From: Gymnopus androsaceus JB14
Taxonomy: Eukaryota; Basidiomycota; Agaricomycetes; Agaricales; Omphalotaceae
NCBI GenBank assembly: GCA_009733575.1
Contig: ML769392.1
Coordinates: forward strand, 310,001 to 374,000
Reading direction: 5' to 3'
DNA length: 64,000 bases
Each line of letters begins with the position of its first letter. The first letter of the stretch is position 1. Made by a program: the position numbers and the translations under genes. The notes below the pieces were generated by a model. That model was not told the DNA's origin, did not search any database, and was given only the letters and a program-made list of their open reading frames with translations. This document shows, piece after piece, positions 48,400-59,042 of this stretch.

Positions 48400-50180
48400 T
48401 CACCCAAACGCGTTAAACCGTACAGGTGTGATATCCAGCGTAGATAATATTTTCTCTATCCCCGATACCGTTTTCTTCTCAACAACCGTAATGACCTTGC
48501 CATGTTTTTTGAACCGACCAACCCGTCCACACAAATGGATGTACGTATCTAGAGTTAGTGTCCAGTTATCCTTGGCAAGCAGAGTCTCCAATCCTAGTAT
48601 GAAGACGTGAGTCAATGCCGGGAGATCTACTCCTCTGATCGACGACGAGGTGCAGACGAGTAGCGTGGGGTTAGTCTTGGACGGTTCCGCGTCTGCCTTT
48701 AAGAGGTAGGTTCGACCTCTGTCTTGGACCAAGAGATCCATTCCATGGGCATTGACTCCCATCTCGCGCAAATCATAGACGGCTCGATGAACCGATGTCT
48801 CAGATGGGATAACCAAAAGTGCAACGGATGGAACATCGAGAGCAAACACGGCGGCAACGGCCTCGAGCGAGTTTTGGTTCAACGGCGAAGGTGTCATTGA
48901 AAATTCTGTAATACATACCCGTCAATATAAAGTAACATAGGAGACGGATAGAGAACCCCGTACCAATTGATCTGGTCTCCACCGCTGGATCGATGTCGGA
49001 CAAAGTAGGAAACGTCTCCAAAGGTTCAACGTTTTTCGGTTCCTCGAAGCTCAACCGAGGAATTCCCTGATCCTCGGCAGTAACCGCACTTGGAAGATTT
49101 ACGATACCATCGTCTGAAGCGACAAGAACATGATGAGAGACCACAGAATGCATCGCAAGTTGATCTGTCATAAGTTCATTTTGCCCGTGTAGCCGCATAA
49201 CAGCCCGCCGGATTTTAACCACTTCTCTGTTCAAGTATTGCTTTTCCGAGAAGAAAAAGTGTTTCAACTGCCGGCGAATCGTCGCACTAGACATGATGAG
49301 CTGCGGGCTGTGAGACGGCGCATCTACCATGACTTCACGGCTACCAGCATTAAGCTTGGCTCGATCCTTGTAAATTTCAGCTAGGAGTGCACGAGCAGGA
49401 CCAGGATGCTTTTCAAGTGCCTGTATCTTTTGTTGGTGTCGCCTGTTATTGCTGCTGTTGAGGGGAAGAGTTTCGATCATATAATCGACCTCGTCCAAGG
49501 CGACAGTAGACAATTCCTTCAAGCGAAAAGCATCTGGATCTTCCCGCAACACCTCCATCACACTTGCTGGTGTGGCAATCAGAATATGAGGGGGATGTGT
49601 GCGTACTAGCGGAAGACCCTCAGTCAAATGCCGATCTCCTTCACGTACGAGAACTTGGGCAATGGATGAGAGGGGAGGAGGGGTCCCTGCAGACGCTCGA
49701 ACGATCAGCTCGATCCAATGCAACATTTGAAAGGCCAAGTCCCGATGAGGGACGAGGACAAGAGAGGTTACAGCCTTTCTATCGCGGGGACCTGAGCCGA
49801 AGGCTAGACGGGGCTTGTTGAGCAACGCCAATATTAAACCGAAAGACCTGCAATAAGGTCAGATTATATTCACGCGAGAGTATAGAAACAACACACTTTC
49901 CAGAGCCTGTTTCGTCTTGTAAAATTATATCCTTTCCTTTCATTACATTGGATATTAAGGTGGATTGGATTTCAGTGGGTGTTTTGACATTAGGGAAAGC
50001 GGTATAAATTGCTTTGGCTAGAGGCGGTCGAAGGCCAGCGTCTTCGAAAGTGACAACAGGTTTCGAATGGGAATAGGAGGCATATTCTTCAGCAGCTTGG
50101 CTAATGCGACGGATATTTTGTAGCGGAAGGCATCGCACCCAATGTCGTCTGAGAATGGGTGTTGAAAAGGAAGTTTTCAT
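48400..50180 (-). CDS. Mitochondrial DEAD-box-like RNA helicase (MRH4-like)
   Basis: Exons 50180-49897, 49847-48964 and 48905-48400 give 557 aa. I chose ATG 50180 because it begins a basic presequence (MKTSFSTPILRRHWVRCLPL); an in-frame ATG at 50339 is possible. The Q-motif is FPNVKTPTEIQ, motif I DETGSGKSFG, motif Ia LVLVPHRDLA, motif II LDEVDYM (DEVD, not DEAD), motif III SSAT. In the C-terminal lobe LLVCTSSSIRGVDLPALTHV covers motif V. Motif VI reads HLCGRVGR instead of HRxGRxGR. The presequence and divergent motifs suggest Mrh4, needed for assembly of the large mitoribosomal subunit; the family call is firm, the orthology inferred. Confidence 0.8.
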
Positions 50181-50352
50181 CAACAAAAAGTCACACGCAA
50201 GTCCTGCCCTATCCGTGGCATTCGAGGCGGCGTCAATTGGGAAAACATAATGTCCATGAAAAATTAAGAGATACATGGTATTTGTTCGTCGTAAAGTAGA
50301 TTGCGCTTGCGAAACGACTCGTGCTTGATTGTAGTGCAACAGTCTATGCTCT

Positions 50353-53060
50353 CTATGCGTCTGTCTCGGTCACCCTCGAGCGCTTCGAGCGCTTGAATAT
50401 ACCAAACCACCCCTTCCTGCCACGTCGTTTTCGTTGAGTACCGTTTGGAGTTGCCGATGAGAGTAGGGACGTGGTTTCGTCGAGGACACCGTCTTCTTCT
50501 TCATCATCAGATTGATTCTCTTCTCTTTCTTGTCGTTCATCTACGGTCAAATTTTATCAGACACTAGCAGTTACCAAGACAAACAATTCTTTTTACCTTC
50601 GCCGAAAACGAGATCCATCTCTTCAAGGGGAATTCCTTTGGTCTCAGGATATACTGTGTACGGATTAGTGTGCTGACAATAGACTGGAAAGGAATGCACG
50701 AACAGAAGTAAACTGGAGATGCGAGCTGTGTGAGTAGATTTATCAGGGCATACAGAAGTTCAACTCACCCAAAATGAAACTACAAACACAGAAGAATCCG
50801 TGCATGGGGTACAATCTCCAAGTAATCACTTCCTGCAATTCGGGGGTTATCTCACCAACAAGGAAATTGAAAGCCCAGTTTGTGCTTGTTGAAAGTGATA
50901 CTCCTTTAGCTCGGATAGCAAGAGGCATGATCTAAAGAGCTGGTCAGTTTATTTAGGATGCATTGAAATCGATTTACAACAAACCTCGGGAGGGTATAAC
51001 CAAGGCAAAGGTCCCCAGCTAGAACAAAGTCAGTACAGGGATATAAGGTAATGAACAAGACACGAGCCTGTATCCGAAAGCAGCGTTATATATGATGACA
51101 CAGATGACAACCGCGTTTGGTGTACGGGGTACATCGATGTACATCCACCAACCTGTGGCGGTTAAAGATATGGCCATCTGGTTTCAGAAAACGGAAAATA
51201 AGGGCATGTTGGGCAGCAGAAAGAATGCACAACGTACGACTACCGCGCCAGAGAGCAGGATGGGCCGCCTACCCCATCGATCAACCAAGTACCATGGAGG
51301 GAGTGTACTGAGAATATATATCAAAGAGTTGATTCCAGTCATCAAGATCGCGTCCCGGCCTATCCATCCAGCCTCTGAGTGATAGTCAGCGAAGATGCAC
51401 TGGAACTGCTTGTATCGGAGTATTTGTTACCTTCAAACACACGCGCTATACGTTATCATAAGTATCTTTGTGAGAATTATGAGGTTCCGTTACTTACGAG
51501 CATAGTAGGAGATAACTGGATAATGAAAAATGAACAAGGTAACAAGGCAAGATAGAGAAAAGACGCACCATTGATTCCATTCTGCAAATGAATGATGTTC
51601 AGTAGAAGTAAGATGTGCAACTTGGAGCAAGACGTACAAGCTGAGCAAATGCTTGAGATGACATCGCAAGTAGAACACGACGTTTGTACTTCTTCCACAT
51701 TTCAACGTATGACCGCGAAGCGCCGGAATCACGCTAAAGAGCGTCAACACAGTTCGACTCATCGAGAAGATGTATATTCACCTCCTCGATGACACGATCC
51801 TTGATCTCCTTGAACTCAGCAATGGCTGTTGGATCCTCCGGGTCTCCGCCATGAAGATCTACGAGAATTCGCATGCCTTCGGCATCCTTATCCGTGTCGA
51901 TACACCAACTGCGTCATGGATCAGAAACGTGTGGATTTTGAAGGATGTAGACTTACCGAGGACTTGAAGACGTCATTGAAATTGTGTACTATAAGTATAG
52001 AAATGTTGAGATGAAAAATAAAAGCAGACCTTTCAGGCATTAATAGAGCGCCTGCATAACACTAATATGAGCTAGTGCCACAAAGGAAAGACTGTAGCGT
52101 ACCTCCAGCAAGTATAGCTCCGATGATACATTGTATAAACAGAGGAATACGCCAAGAGTAATCGGAATCGATGAAAGAGCAGAAGTAATCAGTCCACTAA
52201 ACCTATAATGAGTAAAATAACAGGATCCGGAGAGCATATAACGCGTACCACTGAAGACGAATACCTAGTAAAGCAGGTGCGTTAGATGAAGACACGCGCC
52301 TAGTATAGATGAGTTAAGCTCACCCGGCTATGTTCATTGTGAACTCCATACACGCCAGTGAGCCTCTCTACACATGATCAGCAAGCAAGCTATAGACCCG
52401 TCTATATGGCAGCTTACATGATTTGGTGGAGATATTTCACTTTGGTATATCGGAACGATGGTCCTAAATAAAGATTCAGCGTCCCGTCGCGTCTCTGTCA
52501 AGGATTGGACATACGACAGCAGGCCTACTCCAAACCCACTAATGACTCGCCCGACAATCATGGTCCAGAATCCAGTGGTAAAAGTCTGAACAGCGCCGCC
52601 CACTGTGAAGACGATAGCACCGATGAACAGTGTACCCTTGCGACCAATGATGTCCCCGATACGTCCAGCAGCCGCGGAAGTGACTATTACTCGCATATTA
52701 AATCATGCCTCGTACAAGCACCACAAGCTACGTACTGAATGCACCAACTTCCAGTACGGCAACCATGGTCCCTATTGAAACAGCGTCTGGATTGCCAAAG
52801 TACTTTCTGAAATGGGGACCAGTGATAATTCCGCTCATGACTCTGATGGAGAATATTACTATTATGAAGAGGAGAAGCGAGCCAAATAGCGCTCACCCTT
52901 GGTCATAACCAAACTATGAGTTGTTAGGCAGAATTCTGAAACGAAGTAAATGGAAACCCACGAGGAATACACCAAGACTAGCGAATATAGAGATGGCATA
53001 GAGCAATGGCTGGCCGACAAGCCTTCTGGAGGAAGGAGCTGGATCTGGGACGTTGACCAT
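50353..53060 (-). CDS. MFS sugar transporter
   Basis: The start at 53060 gives MVNVPDPAPSSRRLVGQPLL; the stop is at 50353. Many short exons encode twelve spans. Sugar-porter signatures: FLFGYDQG in the first span, GRIGDIIGRKGTLFIG (motif A), VGRVISGFGVGLLS, TIVPIYQSEISPPNHRGSLA, LLMPESPRYLMD, and YPETKGIPLEEMDLVFGE after the last span. The intracellular C-terminus is long: an acidic patch (DDEEEDGVLDETTSLL) and a basic patch (KRRGRKGWFGIFKRSKRSRV), perhaps for trafficking or regulation. It should import hexose or a related sugar by proton symport; the substrate cannot be told. The gene is divergent from the MIM2-like gene (142 bp between start codons). Confidence 0.9.
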
Positions 53061-53202
53061 TATGCATGGACGAAGTAGCAGATGATGGTGGTTTAATGTA
53101 GAGTTGAACTGGTGCAATTCCGATCTGGGGCGTATGTATTCCACGTGCATTTGGAAATTTTGGCGCACGGTGGAGCATCTTGACTTCGTCCATCATAACA
53201 GT

Positions 53203-53490
53203 ATGCCTTCCTCACATGCTTCAATCGATGAGCTCTCTTCAGAAAGCTCATATGATTCTGACGAGGAGTACTATTTGGCCCAGAAGGAATGGGAGGAAAG
53301 CATTCAGCAACTTGAGCAAATCGTTTCTATCGTCTTGCTCCCTTACCTAGGAAAGTGGCTTGGCAGACGATGGAGTTACTGGGGTAGCGAAATTCATTTC
53401 TTATTGTTGGAAGTAAACTAATGTTGATGTGTAGCTTATGCCCGTTATCTTCGTTTGGGTCTCGGAAAGGCTTTTATTTTTGAGAAGTGA
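53203..53490 (+). CDS. MIM2-like mitochondrial outer-membrane import protein
   Basis: Two exons (53203-53383, 53435-53490) give 78 aa. An acidic N-terminus (SSESSYDSDEEYYLAQKEWE) leads into one amphipathic/hydrophobic helix (LEQIVSIVLLPYLGKWLGRR) and WSYWAYARYLRLGLGKAFIF. The pattern of acidic head, EW..., QL/Q..., LLPxxGKxxGRR and aromatic end is that of Mim2, a partner of Mim1 in inserting helical proteins into the mitochondrial outer membrane. An upstream in-frame ATG at 53104 is less likely because the acidic head begins at 53203. The stop lies 16 bp from the stop of the convergent PPR gene. Confidence 0.72.
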
Positions 53491-53506
53491 ATATATAAAG
53501 GTACTT

Positions 53507-55782
53507 TTATCTATCTCTTATTCGTCCCTTATTCATGGTACTACTCCTCGAAATAGCCTGTTGAACTAGCCTTTGCAGCGTTCCGAGAGGACGAACTCCG
53601 TACACACCCATGTCCTTGACTACATCTCTTGCGACGCCCCACTCCTTCAAACCAACTAGTCCCTCGAGCAATATATACCACGTTTCATGAAACAGCGGCG
53701 TCCTAGTCCGTTTCATTTCTTCATAGTACGAAATGGCTTGGTCTAGTCGGTTACCATTTAAACAGCTCTTGAGGAGGATGTTGTACGCCCTCGTATTTAA
53801 CCTAACGTTGTTTCGTTTCATTCTCTCCAGAATTGCCCGAGTGAAATCATCTTCCTTCTGCTTGGAAAGCCACGGATCCCCTCGATGGATTCCAGCTAGG
53901 ATAGCGGTATAGGTGACTATATTAGGCGCAATGCTTGAATCACCTTCCATTCGCGACAACATTCTGAGTGCTCCGTTGAGATGAGCTTCGTCCCGCTCTT
54001 TCATTTGATGGTCAATGAGCGCCGTATAAGTAGCTGTGTTAGGTTTAACACCCTGTTTGGCCATAAGACGAAACACCACCTCCGTCGCATCCTCTCGACC
54101 CATTTTAAGCAACGCAGACAATATTGTGGAAAAGCTGAACACGTCCCCATTGATGCCGCTTTCGCCCATTTTACTCATTATCATCCCAAGGCCTCGAAGG
54201 TCATTTGAACGCGCATAGTGACCTAAAAAGGTGTTATACGACACGACATCAGGTCTGGGACCTGATACTTCCATCTGATGGAGTAGCTTGGAGGCTGCTT
54301 CGATGCGATTCGTGATGAGCAGTCCATTGAGAGTGGTATTGTAGACAGACATGATATCCTCGGGAGAAGGATCCTTCCAGTCTATGGATTGGAATTTTTG
54401 GAATCTCTCCATTGCAAGGTTGGGTCTGCGGCCATTGAAGAGTGAGCCGATAAGTGCGCGATATGTGAGCGGGTCTGGTTCCACCCTTCGAGACTTCATA
54501 TGCTCGAAGGTGATGGTCGCGTCATTGAAGGACTGGGCCTGACCTGAGATAAGAGCATTCCACAGGCAGGTCTCATGGCGCAGACCAAGCCTCGGTATAT
54601 CGTCCCAGACCTGTGCTGCAACGTCTTTGGCAGAGCAGTTTAGAAACGCCGTAAGGAAAGACGTCCATCCGACCATAGTCATGGCCACAGTTTTGTTCGG
54701 AGACATGGACGATTCATCCGCCGCGATGAAGGGATTCGGACCCAGAATGCTCTCGATGATTTGGTCGTAAAGCTTTTTTAGAAGCATCAAGGCGCGGGTG
54801 TCTCCGAGATTCATGATTTGTTTAGATAGCGAGGGAGGTCGAGATACAAGTTTCGCGAGGTGCAATCGGCGGACGTAGAGATCAACCTTACTTTGTAAGG
54901 CTGGATTGTCCTGCAAATTCCCTAGGAACTCCTGCGTGGTATAATGGTGAAAGCGGACGTCCGTTTCCCTGCACATCGCTAGGGCATCTTGGAATGCATC
55001 ACGCATAGCATGAGCGGTAGTAGCTGCCAAAAGAAGAGAAGCTCTGCTGCGAACGCGTTGGGTGTTGGACTGTAGCATCTCTGCATTCCCGAACGCGAGT
55101 TCGTCCTGAGCCGGAAGACCTTCCTGATCTACCTCTTCATCGTCAGCTTCCCTTGCAGTCATGATGTGACTACAACGGGTGTAAAGGGAGAGAGCAGCGT
55201 CTGGCTCGTTCCGTTTGATGTGGTGAAGCATACAGGCAGCGACACCTTCTACATCGTAGGGGGCTGCAGCTACAGCGATATCCTCTACCGTTGGATCCCG
55301 AATTTCAGGAGATGACTTTATCAAGAGAGTCGACATCTCGAAGACCAATTTTGGGTCGATGATATGAGCCAAGTTAAGCTGCTTCAATTTAAGCCACAGA
55401 CGGCGTACAGCAGGTGCGTCTTTCTTTCCTAGCGCATACTTGGTCTGCATGAGGAGATTATTGTAGACATCAGCCTGTTGGTCCTAGACTCGAACCAGTC
55501 GCCGTGTAAAGACTTTAGGTGATCAAGGATCAAAGTCTTAGCGGAATCACTTTCTCGGCAGAGGAGTGGTTCGAGTCTATGTTGGTCCGAAATGACAGCA
55601 TTCTGAGCTCGCAGTTTTTGGGCTACGCTTTCCTGGATTTTTTTCGGAAGGACGGGCTGTAAAAATTTGCTGATCCGTTTACTGGATGGAAGAGGTAGAG
55701 AGGAGCTGAAAGCTCTGGTGGTGATATTTGGGGCAAGAAAGTCGAAAAGCACCAGCGACTTTGTGGGAGCACGAAGGAGCAT
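53507..55782 (-). CDS. Mitochondrial pentatricopeptide repeat protein, frame break near start
   Basis: The start at 55782 gives a presequence-like MLLRAPTKSLVLFDFLAPNI then TTRAFSSSLPLPSSKRISKF. The main block (55450-53507) carries a run of PPR motifs: NALISGQAQSFNDATITFEH, RALIGSLFNGRRPNLAMERF, NTFLGHYARSNDLRGLGMIM, FSFSTILSALLKMGREDATE, TYTALIDHQMKERDEAHLNG, TYTAILAGIHRGDPWLSKQK, and AYNILLKSCLNGNRLDQAIS. PPR proteins bind organellar RNA. Between the presequence exon and the repeats (near 55484) the frame slips by a missing base, and no intron with normal ends repairs it. The gene shares a 49-bp divergent start region with the PPIL2-like gene. Confidence 0.88.
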
Positions 55783-55831
55783 TTATCGCGCATGTGACCC
55801 TAACTCTGAGTCCTTACTCTCAACCACAACG

Positions 55832-57917
55832 ATGGGACACGGTTCCAACGATCGTCTATACATAACGCACACAGAGCATTCCGTACTCGGCTCTCATTCT
55901 GCCTCTTCAGGCTTCAAAGCGTGCGTTTCTTTTTCTCAGCAAAAAACATGTTTCTAAACAGCGCTGTAGCAAACAGGAAGCACCTCATCCTGGCTCAAGA
56001 ACACCCTTTGACTGCTGCGCATTATCATTCCAACCATTCGACCATCCCGTCTGTGCTCGTAATGCTGATGGAACAGGTACTGTTTTCGACCTTGTAAGCT
56101 GCTCCAACTTTCTTCTAGCAGTCGGCCATATGTTCATACCGGAATTATAGATCAATATTATTCCTTGGCTCAAAGCGCACGACAATACCCATCCAATCAC
56201 CAAGGAGCCCTTAACCCCTGCTGATTTAATCCAACTTCACTACTCTCGCAAAGCATCCGGGGAAATTCATGATCCCATTTCATTCAAGCCTTTCAGCGAG
56301 CACTCGCATATTGTAGCTATTGCTACCACTGGGAACGTATTCCTTGCAGATAGCATCAAGGGTGGAAAGGATCTTGTCGATGATCGTTTCGATTCCGAAA
56401 GTGAGTAGAGCTTTACCATGTTTATGATACTCGAGTTCCTTAGTCCTGTTACCAGGCAAGATGTCATCACGCTACAAAATCCGCATGGCATGCCTTCAGC
56501 TTCTGTGCCCAGTCAGGCTTCTTCCGCAGCCAAACCAGCTCTTGCCAAAGTTGTCGCAAAACCCGAGCAAGTTACTGCCGTAAAGTCAAAGGAGGCCACA
56601 CCATGGAACATCTCACCATATTCGAGCGGTCTTCCAGGTGCCTCTCTCACGAGTACGTCCGTGGATCCTAACAGTGTCAGCGGTGCTGCTAGCAAGCTTG
56701 TATGGGATGAGGTATGTTATCAGTTATTTTTTTGCACGAAATTAAAACTGACTGATCCGCAAGGAAGAACTAATGTTCGAGAGTATCTCAAATCCACCCA
56801 AAGGTAAAGGCAAAGAAAAGGACGTTGGAAAGCGCCGAGCGTATGCTCGAGTAGTCACTAGTCTGGGTGGAAGCAGTTTAAACTTGGAGCTTTTCTGTGA
56901 AAAGGTGAGCACAAGTTCTATCCCATCCATTGCTTTTTCCAACGAAATTCTTCCAGGCTCCTAAAACATGCTACAACTTCCTTATGCTAGCTAGGACAGG
57001 GAAAATATGACAACTGTTTATTCCATCGATTAGTTCCAGGCTTCATGGTCAGTCGATTGCATCTCCTCTTGGTGTCTTTTCCCTCAAACCGGTTGCCAAT
57101 TAGATACAAACAGGCGATCCACTGCACTGGAACTGGGCTGGGCGAGTCTTTTTGGAATACGCCCATTTCGCGATGAATATGATCTGAAAGGTGCTGCGAA
57201 ACATGATTCTCGAGGCATCTTGGCGATGGCTAACAAGGGGGCTAATACAAACGGGTTTGTCCTCCTTATCGACATCTAAATACTTGCACCATTGACAGTG
57301 ATGCTTTAGATCACAATTTTACTTCACGTTCAAGCCTGCACCTCATCTAGGACAAGAAACACACAGTTTTCGGTAAACTTGTTGGAGGAGAAGACGTCCT
57401 GGATGCTCTCGAAAAGGTAGACATATGAGAAACTGCGATTCCAGTAATCATACTGATTATTCATTGGAAAGTTGCCACGAAAGGATGGAACAGATCGACC
57501 TGCGAAATCTGTAAAAATCACAGAGATCATAATGTGAGTTCTGTGTTTGACCGTTCTACAAGCTACTTAGTTCTTGTAGATACCAAGATCCCTTCGAAGA
57601 GTACAAGACTCGATTGGCCTCAAAGCTGGCGAAGCGTGCTGAGGGACCCAGAGTCACCAAGCCAGAAAAGAAAGAAGGCGATGACATCAACTGGTTCGGA
57701 GTACGTCGAGTTTCTTACACATACCTTGTGCTACTGACGAGCCCGAGAGCAGGTCAAAGTTGGTTTAGAAGCACCAGTCGTCAGCGAAAAAGTCGTAGGC
57801 GGAGGTGTGGGGAAATATCTGAACCTCAAGAGACCACAAGCCGCTGCTGGTGTTTTCGTATCCGAAGAGCCTTCGAAAAAGAGGAAGACAGGTTTTGGAA
57901 ACTTTGAGGGCTGGTAG
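55832..57917 (+). CDS. U-box cyclophilin, PPIL2/Cyp60 type, multiple frame breaks
   Basis: The start at 55832 gives MGHGSNDRLYITHTEHSVLG. A divergent U-box follows (TPFDCCALSFQPFDHPVC, GTVFDLVNIIPWLKAHD, HPITKEPL), then HIVAIATTGNVFLADSI and RQDVITLQNPHGMP as in human PPIL2. The cyclophilin domain starts at SSLNLELFCEKAPKTCYNFL and includes SRGILAMANKGANTN and VFGKLVGGEDVLDALEK; the C-terminus has GVGKYLNLKRPQAAA. At least five and probably six single-base breaks interrupt the cyclophilin part: 57002-57005 (aaaa), within 57110-57145, 57162-57164 (ccc), 57350-57351 (gg) and 57483-57484 (gg). PPIL2 is a spliceosome-associated prolyl isomerase with ubiquitin-ligase activity. Whether this copy is functional depends on the breaks being sequence error. 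Confidence 0.88.
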
Positions 57918-57985
57918 TTGTCATTATTAGAGTGTACAATTACATAGTTACATATATCTTCCATGATAAATATCCCGAGAGTAAT

Positions 57986-58861
57986 CTATGCTGGTACCGC
58001 GACTCGTGCTCTAACCTTTTGCACCTGTTCTTCGGCTTCTGCAGTAGGTTCGGTAGCAATAGGCTCGGCAGTCGGGGCTGAGGGTAACTGCACATCCTTC
58101 CCAGGTTGGGTTTCTGCCAGCTGCGTCCAAGATAAGAACAAAGTGAGTGAGCAATGATGAAGCGATTTGGACGGACCACAGCAGCCTGTAATTCCAATAG
58201 CTCGGCCTGCACTGCATCTTCCTCATCCAGACTGAGATTATTGGCTAGCATGTCGTCAATTTCCTGCCAGCGGTGATTAGCAACAACAATCATTCAGAAT
58301 TGTCAACCACGTACTCTCTGATATTCCTGTGCTTCTGCTGTCTCTTCTAAGAGTCTTTCCACAGATTCAGGGTTCATCTCTTTGTGTAATTCCTTCAAGA
58401 CTTCGTTGCCTTGCTTCAAACCGTGTAACACAGATACTTCCACTAGAGAGAATTCAATGGTAGAGACCTAGGGGACTTTAGAAAACAAAGCTTCAAACGC
58501 AGAAAATACATACTAATTGCTGCAAGTTCTCCAACTGCCCATCCGTCTTCACCAAAAGCCCTTGCTGATACTTCCGTCTCCGCAAGGCTACAAGTGCTCG
58601 ATCCTTGCGACCCGCTTCAAGATGTTGTTTTGCTATTGCTTCTTCGCGGTCCAAGATGGCTTGTATCTAACAGAGTGAGATTTACACAAAATCAAACCTG
58701 TAGAGGTTGCGCACATTTCTCTGATATTGTTTTACTTTATCTCGTTGCAGCTTGAGACTAGATATGTGAGCAGGCAGTAAGAGTCTATGAAAGGGCTATA
58801 CAAACTCAAGTATTGCACGATCCTGAGTTGTGATCTTTGGCACAGATTGGTTTCCGCCCAT
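57986..58861 (-). CDS. VPS20: ESCRT-III subunit VPS20 (CHMP6)
   Basis: Six exons (58861-58806, 58757-58715, 58666-58514, 58467-58315, 58263-58177, 58120-57986) give 208 aa. The N-terminus MGGNQSVPKITTQDRAILDL has Gly2 and Ser6 for N-myristoylation, the mark of Vps20. It continues with LQRDKVKQYQRNIQAILDRE, AGRKDRALVALRRRKYQQGL, STIEFSLVEVSVLHGLKQGN, and the C-terminal helix EIDDMLANNLSLDEEDAVQA. The charge pattern is typical Snf7-type: basic first half, acidic second half. Vps20 bridges ESCRT-II to Snf7 polymers on endosomes. The gene is convergent with the PPIL2-like gene, 68 bp between stops. Confidence 0.95.
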
Positions 58862-59042
58862 TTCGTGGTGGATGTAAGGCGTTAAGATGATCGGTTGCCG
58901 GATTGGGATATTGCACCGATCCGTGATGACCGTATGTTCAGCTTTGACACTTTCATTTTCATTCAAGGTATTAATATCGTAAACTACATACTATTACAGT
59001 ATAAGCTCTAGAGTACTTGGTTTTACATTTTTCAGAATTAGA

